NCBI RefSeq assembly: GCF_047948215.1 | Contig: NC_134464.1 | Location: 31,619,020-31,683,019, forward strand | DNA from: Lycorma delicatula | Taxonomy: Eukaryota > Arthropoda > Insecta > Hemiptera > Fulgoridae | Length of the DNA stretch: 64,000 nucleotides | Reading direction: 5' to 3' | In this document: one piece after another, positions 1 to 10,991 of the stretch | Numbering within the stretch: the first letter of the stretch is position 1 | Layout: the number at the start of each line of letters is the position of its first letter | Notes under the pieces: generated by a model | Database searches by the model: none | Seen by the model: only the letters and a program-made list of their open reading frames with translations | What the model was told of the DNA's origin: nothing | Program-made: the position numbers and the translations under genes

Positions 1-493
1 CTGATCATCATACAAATTTTCTTTGTTTATTGTAATGTGAATTAGTAAATAGATAATTTAGTTATGTGTAACGTAAGGGTTATGTGATAAGCTCTATGCA
101 ATTGCCAGAAAAGTTTACCAGTAATACTGCCAGATTATTATATATAAAGTCGTCGTATAAAAACATTCATTATTCTTCTTTTTATTAAAACTGAAATATA
201 TACTTACACAACTAAATAAGTATTATCTTCATCTAATAAATGATTTTTACTAACCGCAACATCAGATCTATTTTTTAATGAAAAACTTGAAAAATAGTTA
301 ATTAGTACGTAAAAATAACTGCGACATATTTAAATACATACCATTCTTTAAACGTCTGTTAAAAATACACCAGATAACTAATCAATAAATAAAATAATAA
401 ATGAGACAAGCGTAAAAGTACATTAGAAATAAATTTATTAAGTGCACTCTATATATGTACAACGTATAAATCGGATTAACAGTTAATACATTA

Positions 494-541
<48 letters not shown>

Positions 542-1319
542 AATTAGCAAAGTGGGATATAATAATAATAGTAATAATAATTACAACCTGTATTAAAATA
601 ATTTAACCTATCGGTTTATTTTTGTACATTAATTCTACTGGCGCCACATCAACGCCAGTTGTCGTTTGTTAGTTACTCTGTCCTTCCATTCCAGATCGTC
701 TGACAACCAACTTATACCTCCTTATTGGTATTCGTCCAAATTTCATTACCGTCACGGTTGCACTTAGGTGGGACTTAATTATTTATCAAACTAAACTGTT
801 TTTTACATGCGTATAATTGTGTATATAGATAAAACTTTGCACCGTTTAAGTAATTCTTAAAAGCAAATATCGATATTCAAAAAGGTCAATTTTTAATTTT
901 TTTTTCTTAAACATTTTATTAAATCTTAAGTAAATGTCCGCAATATATTTTTTTTTTATGTAAGTATTTATATTTAATATTTATTTTTTTAAATGTGTTT
1001 TTAATTATTAGGAAATAATAATAATGAAGTGATATAACAATATAATAAAATAATGATTAAAGGTTTCTTTATGTATGAAAAATCACCTTCTAATGAAGGT
1101 CCAGGTATTATTCTAGCAATAAAATCTGCAGCTCAAAAAAATTCTACTGTTAAACAATGGAACCATTCTAAGAAATTACTGAAACAATAGTCTTTCTCTT
1201 CCCGACACATCTTTTACCATTCAATCTCCTCTGAATTATAAAATGAAATAAAGAATATTCTACTCCTGAATATATTATAAAGAATAATTATAGTATAACG
1301 AATAATATACTCCTGAATA
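1..1319. other. AT-rich DNA without a recognisable gene
   Basis: No gene or known repeat can be supported here. The stretch is strongly AT-rich, with an AT microsatellite at 499-538 and a short TAA-type run near 560-580. A slightly more mixed patch near 640-770 has no open frame of note. Confidence 0.6.
499..538. repeat. (AT)n microsatellite
   Basis: Twenty uninterrupted AT dinucleotides. Confidence 0.97.
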
Positions 1320-1327
1320 CTTCATTT

Positions 1328-1352
1328 TTACTTCCTTGTACGAAGTAAAGGA
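1328..1352 (+). repeat. Terminal fragment of repeat family A
   Basis: This short stretch matches the start of family A (compare 3478 and the reverse complement of 32066). It holds the motif ACTTCCTTGTACG followed by AAGTAAAGGAA, which forms a small hairpin. The rest of family A is absent. It lies just upstream of the transposase relic, so it may be an end left by a deletion or by a nested insertion. Confidence 0.6.
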
Positions 1353-1384
1353 ATCACAAGTCAGAATCACCAGCACCTGATAGC

Positions 1385-2306
1385 AAGAGTATCGTTGCGT
1401 TGTATGCAAAATTTAAGGAGAGTGAAAGTGTAGTCGATCTTCCGCGAACAGGGCGGCTATCCGTTAATTAAGAGAGTTGAGGTTGTGCAGCAAGCATTTC
1501 TATATAGCCCTTCCAAATCTACCCGTCGTCCATCTCGTGAACTAGGGATTCCCCGGTCATCAGTGCACAAAATTTTACACAAGAAATTAAAGTTGCACGC
1601 GTATAAAGTTCAGATATTACAACATCTACAGCCAGATGACGGCCGTCGTCATGTTGCCTTTGCGACCGAGATTTTACAACGGATTGATAACGACAATGAG
1701 TACCTGCAGCGTATGTGTTTTTCAAACGAGGCTACTTTCCACACCTCAAGGAAAGTAAACAGGCGTAATGTGAGAATATGGGGCTCAGAAAATCCGTACT
1801 TTACCAGGGAAGAAATTTACAGATTCCCTAAAGTGAATGTATAGTACGGTTTGATGCACAACATAATCATCGGTCCTTTCTTTTTCAACGAGCAATCATA
1901 ACAGCTACCATTTACTTGGATACGCTGCAACACTTTGCTATACCTCAACTAAATGACTTGCAACCTAGGGAGGTTTTCTAGCAGAATGACGCACCACCAC
2001 ATCGGGGATTACTAGTTCCAGATTTTCTGAATGAATCATTTCACGGCAGGATGGATTGGGCGCGACGGTCGCGCTCCCTGGCCACCACGATCACCAGACA
2101 TAACTTCCTTAGATTTTTTCCTCTGGGATTATGTTAAGGGCAGAGTCTATACAACACCCGTACTTCATCTGAACATATTGAGACGGAGAATAATTGAAAC
2201 TGTTGCTAGTGTTACCGAAGAAATGTTGACCAACACACGGCGTGAAACTGATTATCGTTTGAACATTCTACGAGCACCAAAAGGCGCACATATTGAAGTT
2301 TATTAA
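1385..2306 (+). pseudogene. Broken DDE transposase (Tc1/mariner superfamily, insect DUF4817-type)
   Basis: Coding similarity runs through three frames. Near 1395-1470 the frame reads AKFKESESVVDLPRTGR, the linker after the first helix-turn-helix. A stop and frameshift follow at about 1470. At 1485-1844 an open frame carries a second HTH (RRPSRELGIPRSSVHKIL) and the region of the first catalytic Asp (SNEATFH, with Asn in place of the usual Asp). After another shift, 1850-2030 encodes a stop followed by QNDAPPHRGLL, the second Asp block. The last frame, 2031-2306, has WPPRSPDITSLDFFLW, the third acidic block, and ends in GAHIEVY, a common C-terminus of this family. At least three lesions make it non-functional. 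Terminal inverted repeats were not found; a possible 3' end lies near 2405-2418. Confidence 0.85.
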
Positions 2307-2419
2307 CATGGTAAAAAGAAGTTGATAAATTGTTCTTTCTTTTGCCATAAACCGTACAGCTGTAACTGCAATAGTTTTTTGCAATCATGGAAAGACTTTA
2401 TAGACCCCCTGTACGTCTA

Positions 2420-3474
2420 AAAATGTAATAAATACAATGGTAAAAGAATTAAATAAATCCACCAAGAAATTCTCGTATTTATAACACGGTTATAAAAAAA
2501 CAAACAAACGAACATTCTGATTTATAAACAAGGATTGTATTTTGAAAACATGCAATTTAAAAATGTAGGATAATTTTTTTTAGCCATGTAAAAAAAAATC
2601 ATCGAGATTTAAAATTATTTTAATACATATTTATTAAGTTATAATCAAAAGATTGCCAATTAATATTTTAAATGTTATGTCTTTAAGTACTGTACCGTAA
2701 GTTACAAGAAGTCTAATAACGTAGTATGCAATAAATGAATTCTTTAGCACAGGTTAATAACATGGAAGAAACGCAAGGAATGCAACGATTTGGTTACGGT
2801 TGAACGGGTGTGCATGAGTAAATGTACAATTAGTTTACCAGTTTACCGAGATGCAATGTTAGGAATAATAACATCTACAAGATTGCAGACTGCACTTTCA
2901 GTAACAATTTAGTACAACACACAAGCTGCTAAAGAATATTGTATGAAACTATACTAGTATGAATACGGATAACTATGCGCATTAGTCACGTATTTATGTC
3001 TTTGTTTTCTTTTTCTAATCCTATAAGTTATAAATAACATAATGACAGTTATTTTAACTGAACATTACACGAGTATCTTTTTTTATTTATTTTTTTATTT
3101 TTGTAACCGATAAAGGAATAGGATAAGAGGAGCAGCAGATATTCGGTTCTACGGTATGCTTATTTTAAGCCTTATTATTCGAAAATTGCGTTACAACATT
3201 TCTATCCTAAGTTTTCCAACAAATTTTCTTCAATTTTCGCGTCATTTTTTTAAAATTTGATATATATTATTATATTAAAAAACTATATCTTAGATAGTTT
3301 TTAGACAGTTGAGAAAGATGGATAAACATCATAACAGAGAATCAAATAAAAAATAATCTCATCATCAAAGTAAATTATCTGAAAAAAATTTACATAAAAA
3401 CCAAAGGATCTTTAAAAAAAAAAATCGTAGAAATTATTCATTCATTAAAAAAGAAAAACCTGGATCGAAGCGAG
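2420..3474. other. AT-rich DNA, nothing recognised
   Basis: No open frame of note and no similarity to the other repeats of the window. Homopolymer A and T runs are frequent. Confidence 0.5.
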
Positions 3475-4035
3475 CATTTTTACTTTCTTGTACGAAGTAA
3501 AGGAAGTATTTTGATCGCGAAAAATTTCGGTTTTCAAATTTTAAAAGAAATATCCATTTTGAATATCCCTGAATTCATTTTGACTACTTTCGGCGTGACG
3601 TCTGTACATACGTACGTATCTCGCATAACTCAAAAATGATTAGCCGTAGAATGTTGAGATTTTGGATTTAGGACTGTTGTAATATCTAGTTGTGCACTCC
3701 TCTTTTGAGTGCAATCGACTGGACCAAAAGTGATCAGAAAAGCAAAAAAATTGGATTTTGGATTTTTTAACTGCAATAATAAGCTCTCATTGAGAGATTT
3801 TCAACGATATATCATAAGTGGTACTTATTTTCATTGGATTCAGATTTTTAGCCCAATAAAAGCTTAATTAATGAAATATTTGGATCTTATAAAGGAGAAA
3901 GCACATCAGTTCAAACCCGACTTCATCTCCTTTTTTTAACTTTTTTCTTTTAATTTAAATACATTGATTTATTAATAATTATTAACCTCTGATTATAAAA
4001 AAAGTTTGAAATAAATTATAATTAATATTAACAGT

Positions 4036-4066
<31 letters not shown>

Positions 4067-4195
4067 TATATGCAAAAATATCAGAAGTTATTAATGAAAT
4101 AAAATTCTATGTACTTTTCATTTAAAAAAAAATGTGTATATGTAGTTTAATAGGCGTAAAAGGAAGTCATGTGATGTACACAAAAGATTTTTTTG
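3475..4195 (+). repeat. Repeat family A, near-complete copy (about 0.7 kb)
   Basis: The copy begins with TTTTTACTTTCTTGTACG and a hairpin (arms near 3480 and 3500), continues through a conserved body, and ends with GGCGTAAAAGGAAGTCATGTG near 4150-4175. The two ends carry the same 13-base motif (consensus ACTTCCTTGTACG) in inverted orientation. Other copies or large pieces lie at 17860-19392, 21315-22155, 28196-28605, 31370-32066, 44480-45020, 46738-47345 and 47880-48120. The body contains a conserved GGTTCGAATC-like stretch, which resembles a tRNA B box; in this copy it is degenerate. The class is unknown: a non-autonomous DNA element or a retroposon read in reverse are both possible. Confidence 0.8.
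4036..4071. repeat. Poly(A) plus (TA)n run inside family A
   Basis: About 15 A residues followed by about ten TA units. A similar AT tract sits at the same place in the copies at 28472 and 31480, so it belongs to the element. Confidence 0.9.
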
Positions 4196-4462
4196 TTTTA
4201 ATAATTCTGTTTTTTAAGAAAAGAGCGTCGCATTTTTGGATTACGGGTTTAATCTGATACTAGTCAAATTAAAACGTAGCATCGACGTTATACCTACACT
4301 CTCAGTGTAATCACTGAGCTGACTGAATCGCGCTCAGCCCTTCATCCTTAGAACTAATATTGGGGGAAAGGGGTTCAAGGATAAGGTAAAAGGTCAGTGG
4401 GTGAAAAACGAGAATCTACCCTCAGAGAAACCACAGTAGCAAACACACTATCCTTTCTTTTC
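4196..4462 (-). repeat. Block X, linker between family A and a SINE
   Basis: This block is the reverse complement of about 31090-31375. Shared landmarks are the segments around GCGCTCAGCCCTTCA and CTACCCTCAGAGAAACCAC. In both places it lies between a family A end and the SINE tail, so A, X and the SINE form one larger unit. No coding capacity was seen. Confidence 0.75.
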
Positions 4463-4640
4463 CTGTTTAGCCTCCGGAACCACCGTATTACTTCAAAGTA
4501 TGAGTGAGTATAGTTTGTATGATTGTAAATGAAGTGTTCTCTGGTACAGTCTCAAGTCGACCATACCTGAGATGTGTGACTAATTGAAACCGAACCACCA
4601 AAGAACACCGGTATCCACGATCTAGTGTTCAAATCCGTAA
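4463..4640 (-). repeat. tRNA-derived SINE (family S), head missing
   Basis: The body matches the SINEs at 12322, 15412, 15785 and 30828, including TTTAGCCTCCGG at the tail and CACGATCTAGT upstream. The tRNA-like head with its A and B boxes is absent, since the copy stops at 4640. A family A end fragment follows at 4660-4765. Confidence 0.8.
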
Positions 4641-4659
4641 ATTGAAGAAAAAAAGAAAA

Positions 4660-4765
4660 AAGACAGACGTTATTAATGAAATAAAATTTTATGTACTTTT
4701 CATTTTAAAAAAATGTGTACATTTAATAAGCGTACATGGAAGTCATGTGATGTCCGTATCACATA
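4660..4765 (+). repeat. Family A, 3' end fragment
   Basis: Matches the last 100 bases of family A, from the TTATTAATGAAATAAAATTTTA segment (split here only by substitutions) to GCGTACATGGAAGTCATGTG. The body is missing. Confidence 0.7.
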
Positions 4766-4769
4766 TTTG

Positions 4770-7181
4770 ATATCAGGTAATACAATAAACTGAAAGATCT
4801 AAAACAAATTCATAAACGTCAAAAATTCTTTTAAAAAAACTTCTTATGAATATTAAATGCTTTAAATATTAATTTTTAACAATTAGAAAATCTTCTATGT
4901 TGACGACTGTGAGTTATTAAGTGTTCATATTTAATTTTTCGAGTATATTCTATCAATGACAAACAGTGCATGCCAATTTGTAAAAAAAAATGAAATAGTG
5001 TTTTTAAAGCCCCAAAAACCATTTTTCAGGTTAGGGTAGAACCCATAAAACCAGTCAGATATAATACGGTTTTTCACCTGCAGTGAAATACCTCCTTGAT
5101 AGATAAAGAGCACCACGTTCCAGACACATATGGTAGAAATGTCAGTGAAAGCCGAGAAAACGGTTATCGCTGTCGGTTGGATAATGACTAATATCGGGAG
5201 AGCCTTGTTCCAAGTGGTGCTCTCAGTAGTTTTGCACTAAGCACCGGTCTGGTTCGTCGTGCAGGAAGGGGAAAGAGAGCCTGTGCAATTCTTAGCCGGT
5301 GCACAGGGCTGTTTGTCTTTCTTATTGACAGGAAGTGTCAATATACAAATTAAAAGAGACTGGGCAAAGCATAGAAACGTTGAGAACTTCTTGTGCTGTT
5401 TAAATATTATTTATTACTCGTGGCATTTTAATTTTTTTTTCATTATAAGCATCTTAATAACAATAAGATGTTAAGGTTCCATTACAAAGCTTAGTTCTTA
5501 CAATTCAATCAAAATGTTTTTCAAGATCTATAAATGCCAAATGGTTCACTTAAATTGAATCGGGACCTTTTGTTGTATTATCTGTTGGAAGAGCTTATAT
5601 AGATAAGTTCTTCTAACGACAGGACTTTAATGATGTTCTATTTTCTATGACACAGAGTCTCTATGAAGGTCTATGATACTACTTTTGGATAAATCTTATT
5701 TACTACCTAATATTTGGAAAAATTATACCGCGGTACTTTTCATAAGCAATACGTACCTCTTTCTTGTAATTTCGCTGTACAATATCCTCCCCAAATTTTA
5801 TATAATACAATTTTTTATTAAGATCAAAAATTAATTAAACCGAATATGTAACCTATTAACCTAATTCTTATGGTAACAATTTATCACAGACTTTCTTTTT
5901 ATACGATTCGTCTTGAAATTTCTTCATTTCAAACTTTGTCAACTTAACTAATTTCCAAAATATTTTATAACTCTACAGTTCATTTTCTTTATACTTTATT
6001 TCTTATAGCTTTTCTGGCTCTACTATTTTTATTGTCTTCACTGCCATATAAATATTTTCTTTCCAACGCCTAATTTCTTTTTTATGCTAAAAAGATTTTT
6101 TTTAATCGATATCAATACTTATATATATATATTTTTTTTTCAAAAATCTTAAAACAGATTTTATTTAGTAAATAATTATTAAAACAAAAAAAAAAATGGA
6201 ATCGACATCAAGACCATATAATGTGATGCACATATATAGAAAGAATTATTCTCACTTTTCCTATCGATGTTATATATTATGGGTCTGAAAGGTTTAAGAT
6301 GAGATAACTCGATTTTTGATGATTTTATTACTTTCGTACATATCTTGTGTACAAACGTATATTATCTGCCCTACAGAAGATCATATTACATGACGCAAAC
6401 ATACAGAATAACAGGATTTTCACACTGTCCCTACCTACCCGTCGGACGGCGAAAAGCTGTTTTTTTATCAATTTTCAGACCGATTTATTGTGTCTAAAAT
6501 TGTTTTTCAACATCATGATACCACCGCAAAAAAACAGCTGTGTCGATTGCAAAATTTATTTCAATCGAATTAATAGGAAAAAGATTATCGCGAACATAAA
6601 AATATATACCGGTCGAATAAATAACAACCTTTTTTGAAGTCTGTTAAAAATAAAAAATTTGGAAGAAATTTCTTTAATGTAATTTAGCGACTTATATGGC
6701 ATTTTTATTTTTAGGTGACTTATAAAACAATCTTTTAGTTGTATATGTATGAATATTTATTTTCTAATAATTAAATTAAAACAAAATAAAAAATAATTGA
6801 TTAAATATTTTAAGAATCACATTTTTGAACCGGTTTTGATATCGCTGTAGATTATATTTTTGGCTCATTTGGGTTAAAATATACATTTAATTTTGGTTTA
6901 ACAAGAGACAACTTTTTTTCAGTTTTCATAATGGTAATATCACAACAGGCCAAGGGTCTAAAATGCATAATTTTATACTAGATAACGATACCTAATGTAA
7001 TGTTTGTAATATTTATTATCTTACCTAATGTAATGTTTTCTTAGCGTAACCCGACTAACGTACTATCATATTAAACATTAATTGTAAATTATGTTATCTT
7101 CGTCTATCCTTTGTAATTTTACTGTTTAAATAATAAAAATTTTACAATTTATGATAAATAATATTTACCTATATTTCGTAA
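4770..7181. other. Unannotated AT-rich stretch
   Basis: No gene can be supported. A mixed-composition patch at 5100-5340 contains a 71-codon frame (5259-5474) without recognisable domains. The open frame at 6347-6637 is basic and Asn/Ile-rich, as expected by chance in AT-rich DNA. Confidence 0.5.
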
Positions 7182-7257
7182 TCTATACTATTACACAAAG
7201 AGGAAGAGGGGTTTTTTTTTGTTCAGGATAAACAAAAAACTACTCGATCAATCGCAA

Positions 7258-7635
7258 CTAAATTTTTATCCTTGTTTCTTGGCATAAATGAGAAGGTTTA
7301 TAGATGTATTTCATCTTGAAAAAATGTATATACATTATAGTATAGATATGTAGTAGTGGAGATTTACCGGTTGAGGCACAAACTTTAATGAATGAATTAA
7401 TGAACTGTGAATCTCTAACACTGTATGAGCTGGGTTTGAACTGAATAATTCGAATCAGTTGAATGAATAATATTACAAAAAATAAAAAAAATAGAATTAA
7501 ATTTACATTAAATAAAATAATATTAAATAAATTTCTGTTTAACAATAATGGGTTTCCCATCGGGACTGCGTATGAGGCTAGAGTGATGAAGTATGCGAGC
7601 ACCACGTGGGAGGCTAGACCAATCATCACCATCAA
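7258..7635 (-). other. Open frame inside the Helitron, probably non-coding
   Basis: A 125-codon frame on the minus strand with several hydrophobic stretches. Its N-terminal 40 codons lie in a segment conserved at 38955-39065, where the reading is similar but with more replacement than silent differences by eye (for example Val to Glu, Tyr to His). The frame is broken by an indel in that copy. I see no family match and treat it as a by-product of conserved repeat DNA. Confidence 0.5.
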
Positions 7636-8158
7636 CTGGTAACAAACGGGGTGCCCCTAGGGCGCTGTTTTGGGAGGTACAATGAATGAGGTTCTCTTAT
7701 AATATCTCTGCAAACAATCGTCCGATTTTCAAAATTCAAACGAGGTATTCGTTAGTAGATTGAAGGCTAAGCTTTGCACGCATCAGGTACACTTTCGATA
7801 TAACAGACCATGATTAATCGGAAATGTTATCTAAAAATAAAAAATCATTTATTAACACGTGTAAATAATAAATAATCAGTTACGGTGCTGCACTTCTCAT
7901 TCGAGCCGCTAATTCTCATGCTCCATTCTTACAGCGAGCCGCTCTCAACATATTTTTCAGTAGAGATATTTTCAACCGTGGTCTTATTGAAAGTGAAGAT
8001 AAAAAACATATCGTGAATGAATCTATGCCAAGCAAAATAAATTGATGTAAATTTGTATACATTTTCTTCTTACGCACAATAACAAAGGGTTTTTTAAAAA
8101 TCCGAGTTTAAAAGGGTAAAATGGAGTAACAATAAAATTTATTATTTTTTTAATTTCT

Positions 8159-10137
8159 ATGAATGGGAGAATGTTAAAAAGGAAATTCTTAAATCAGCAG
8201 AAGCAAACTTAGGCGGAATAAAGAGAACTGGTAGAAAACCTTGGGTTTCAGACGATATATTGCAGTTGATGGACGAACGTAGAAAATATAAGAATGCCAG
8301 TGATGAAGAAAGTAAAAGGAACTATCGGCAATTAAGAAATGCTATAAACAGGAAGTGCAAACTGGCGAAAGAAGAGTGGATTAAAGAAAAGTGTTCAGAA
8401 GTGGAAAGAGAAATGAACATTGGTAAAATAGACGGAGCATACAGGAAAGTTAAGGAAAATTTTGGGGTACATAAATTAAAATCTAATAATGTGTTAAACA
8501 AAGATGGTACACCAATATATAATACGAAAGGTAAAGTCGATAGATGGGTGGAATATATTGAAGAGTTACACGGAGGAAATGAATTAGAAAATGGTGTTAT
8601 AGAGGAAGAAGAGGAAGTTGAGAGGAGGAAATGGGAGAAACAATACTGAGATCTGAATTTAAGAGAGCATTAAAAGATTTAAATGGCAGAAAGGCTCCTG
8701 GAATAGACGGAATACCTGTAGAATTACTGCGCAGTGCAGGTGAGGAAGCGATTGATAGATTATACAAACTAGTATGTAATATTTATGAAAAAGGGGAATT
8801 TCCGTCAGACTTCAAAAAAAGTATTATAGCAATGATACCAAAGAAAGCAGGGGCAGATAAATGTGAAGAATACAGAACAATTAGTTTAACCAGTCATGCA
8901 TCAAAAATCTTAACTAGAATTCTATACAGAAGAATTGAGAGGAGAGAAGAGGAAGTGTTAGGAGAAGACCAATTTGGTTTCAGGAAAAGTATAGGGACAA
9001 GGGAAGCAATTTTAGGCCTCAGATTAATAGTAGAAGGAAGATTAAAGAAAAACAAACCAACATACTTGGCGTTTATAAACCTAGAAAAGGCATTCGATAA
9101 CGTAGACTGGAATAAAATGTTCAGCATTTTAAAAAAATTAGGGTTCAAATACAGAGATAGAACAATTGCTAACATGTACAGGAACCAAACAGCAACAGTA
9201 ATAATTGAAGAACATAAGAAAGAAGCCGTAATAAGAAAGGGAGTCCGACAAGGATGTTCCCTATCTCCGTTAATTTTTAATCTTTACATGGAACTAGCAG
9301 TTAATGATGTTAAAGAACAATTTAGATTCGGAGTAACAGTACAAGGTGAAAAGATAAAGATGCTACGATTTGCTGATGATATAGTAATTCTAGCCGAGAG
9401 TAAAAAGGATTTAGAAGAAACAATGAACGGCATAGATGAAGTCCTACGCAAGAACTATCGCATGAAAATAAACAAGAACAAAACAAAAGTAATGAAATGT
9501 AGTAGAAATAACAAAGATGGACCACTGAATGTGAAAATAGGAGGAGAAAAGATTATGGAGGTAGAAGAATTTTGTTATTTGGGAAGTAGAATTACTAATG
9601 ATGGACGAAGCAGGAGCGATATAAAATGCCGAATAGCACAAGCTAAACGAGCCTTCAGTAAGAAATATAAAATGTCAGGAAAATATTTTTGAAAGTGTAT
9701 GTATGGAGTGTCGCTTTATATGGAAGTGAAACTTGGACAATCGGAGTATCTGAGAAGAAAAGATTAGAAGCTTTTGAAATGTGGTGCTATAGGAGAATGT
9801 TAAAAATCGGACGGGTGGATAAAGTGACAAATGAAGAGGTATTGCGGCAAATAGATTAAGAAAGAAGCATTTGGAAAAATACAGTTAAAAGAAGAGACAG
9901 ACTTATAGGCCACATACTAAGGCATCCTGGAATAGTCGCTTTAATATTGGAAGGACAGGTAGAAGGGAAAAATTGTGTAGGCAGGCCACGTTTGGAATAT
10001 GTAAAACAAATTGTTAGGGATGTAGGATGTAGAGGGTATACTGAAATGAAACGACTAGCACTAGATAGGGAATCTTGGAGAGCTGCATCAAACCAGTCAA
10101 ATGACTGAAGAAAAAAAAAAAAGAAGAAATTTCTCGG
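8159..10137 (+). mobile_element. 5'-truncated APE-type non-LTR retrotransposon (RTE/Jockey-like), copy 1
   Basis: The insertion starts abruptly in coding sequence and ends in a 3' A-rich tail (10111-10137). AATTTCT flanks it at 8152-8158 and 10138-10144. The homologous Helitron copy at 55308-56106 has the uninterrupted sequence TTTAATTTCTCAGTAACAAAT (read on the minus strand around 55720-55745), so the empty site is present in this window. The endonuclease domain is missing because of 5' truncation. The second copy at 54262-55135 is about 98-99% identical over the shared part (about a dozen substitutions counted by eye), which points to recent activity. Confidence 0.88.
8161..10108 (+). pseudogene. 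LINE ORF2: linker, reverse transcriptase and C-terminal domain, disrupted
   Basis: In frame from 8161 (EWENVKKEILKSAEANLGG) to 8649 is the linker between endonuclease and RT (EYIEELHGGNE). A frameshift near 8600-8640 moves to 8631-9692, which holds the RT: DLNGRKAPGIDGIPVE, FINLEKAFDNVDW (motif A, with Asn replacing the first Asp of the usual VDLEKAFD), GVRQGCSLSPLIFNLYME, and the catalytic LRFADDIVIL near 9358-9390. At about 9670 a net 25-base deletion relative to 54650-54690 shifts the frame and truncates the protein (SGKYF then stop). Further on, GAT TAA replaces GAT GAA near 9857. The rest, through SNQSND and a stop at about 10106-10108, is still readable. RNase H was not seen, as usual in this group. 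It cannot make a functional protein. Confidence 0.88.
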
Positions 10138-10991
10138 TAACAAATGAAGATATCAGCTTGATTCTTTTTTTCTGTAATCTTAATGTGAATATCTAAAACC
10201 AATTTCTAGATTTTTGAAATTCCGAGTTTCAAAGGTTAAAATGGATTTTTGAATTTTTTTTGGAACCCAGCTATTCTATTCAATTTCTCGATAACAAGTG
10301 AAGTGATCAACGTGATTATTGGTAACTGTAATCTTCAAATGAATAAACAAGAAATGTGACCTTGAAAGGAGGGGTGAAGAAAGGTAAAAAAATATTCAAC
10401 AGAGTTGGACTTGCAAATCTACTCATTAGATAAATATTTAAAAATAATTTTCGGGATTTTTTGAATTCCGATCTTTTTTGAGGGGCGCGAAGGTATACGA
10501 CGCTCTGGCTCAACCAACAAAGCCACTGCCACAGTTACTGTATGTATGACTGGCTGCACCTGCGTCCGGTTACTTGACTAACAAACATAAAATAAAAAAA
10601 ATTGACCGCTTCGGGAAACGCAAGTTAGTGTTTTTCGTTTTTATCACGTTTTATGACCTTAGTTTTATTTTTATATATTTTAAAGTTAAGTTTCTCTCCT
10701 GTTAATGAATCCATACAGGCTAGTATATTTCGTAATTTACTTCTTATGTCTGATAGAGAAATAATATGGATGAATCTTAATAACACAATCTTTTTTCCTT
10801 GGATTGTTTCTTCGCTCTAAAATTTTTCCTTTATGTCTCTTACTGTTTTCGTACGTATAAATTGAAGAGTAACGAGGATAGAATATAATTATCTCTTATT
10901 CTTTTCCTCTTATCTTCTTTACGTAATGGAACATAATTTAATCTTAGTTTTATAATTTAATAATAGCGACCTGACTTTTAAAAAGATTATG

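Larger units (their letters stand above)
7182..10627 (+). mobile_element. Helitron-like element, copy 1, split by a LINE
   Basis: The 5' end reads A followed by TCTATACTATTACACAAAG, which matches the 5' end of the complete copy at 55308-56106 (minus strand). The first 270 bases also match 38590-38900. After the LINE (8159-10137) the element resumes at TTTCTCGGTAACAAATGAAG and continues to about 10627 (GACCGCTTCGGGAAACGCAAG); the last 35 bases or so, including the CTAGT terminus, are lost. Relative to the 55 kb copy it holds an additional segment (about 7470-8080), also present in part at 38930-39226. No Rep/helicase sequence was seen, so it is non-autonomous. Confidence 0.7.

Noticed and set aside
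500..540. CRISPR-like or regulatory array
   Set aside because: It is a plain AT microsatellite; the window is eukaryotic and has no spaced direct repeats of CRISPR type.
4931..5474. Possible gene in the mixed-composition patch
   Set aside because: Frames of 61 and 71 codons on opposite strands have no recognisable domain, no splice context that I can support, and no second copy.
8894..9641. Long minus-strand open frames over the LINE reverse transcriptase
   Set aside because: They are antisense shadows of the RT frame; the same shadows recur at 54307-54626 over copy 2.
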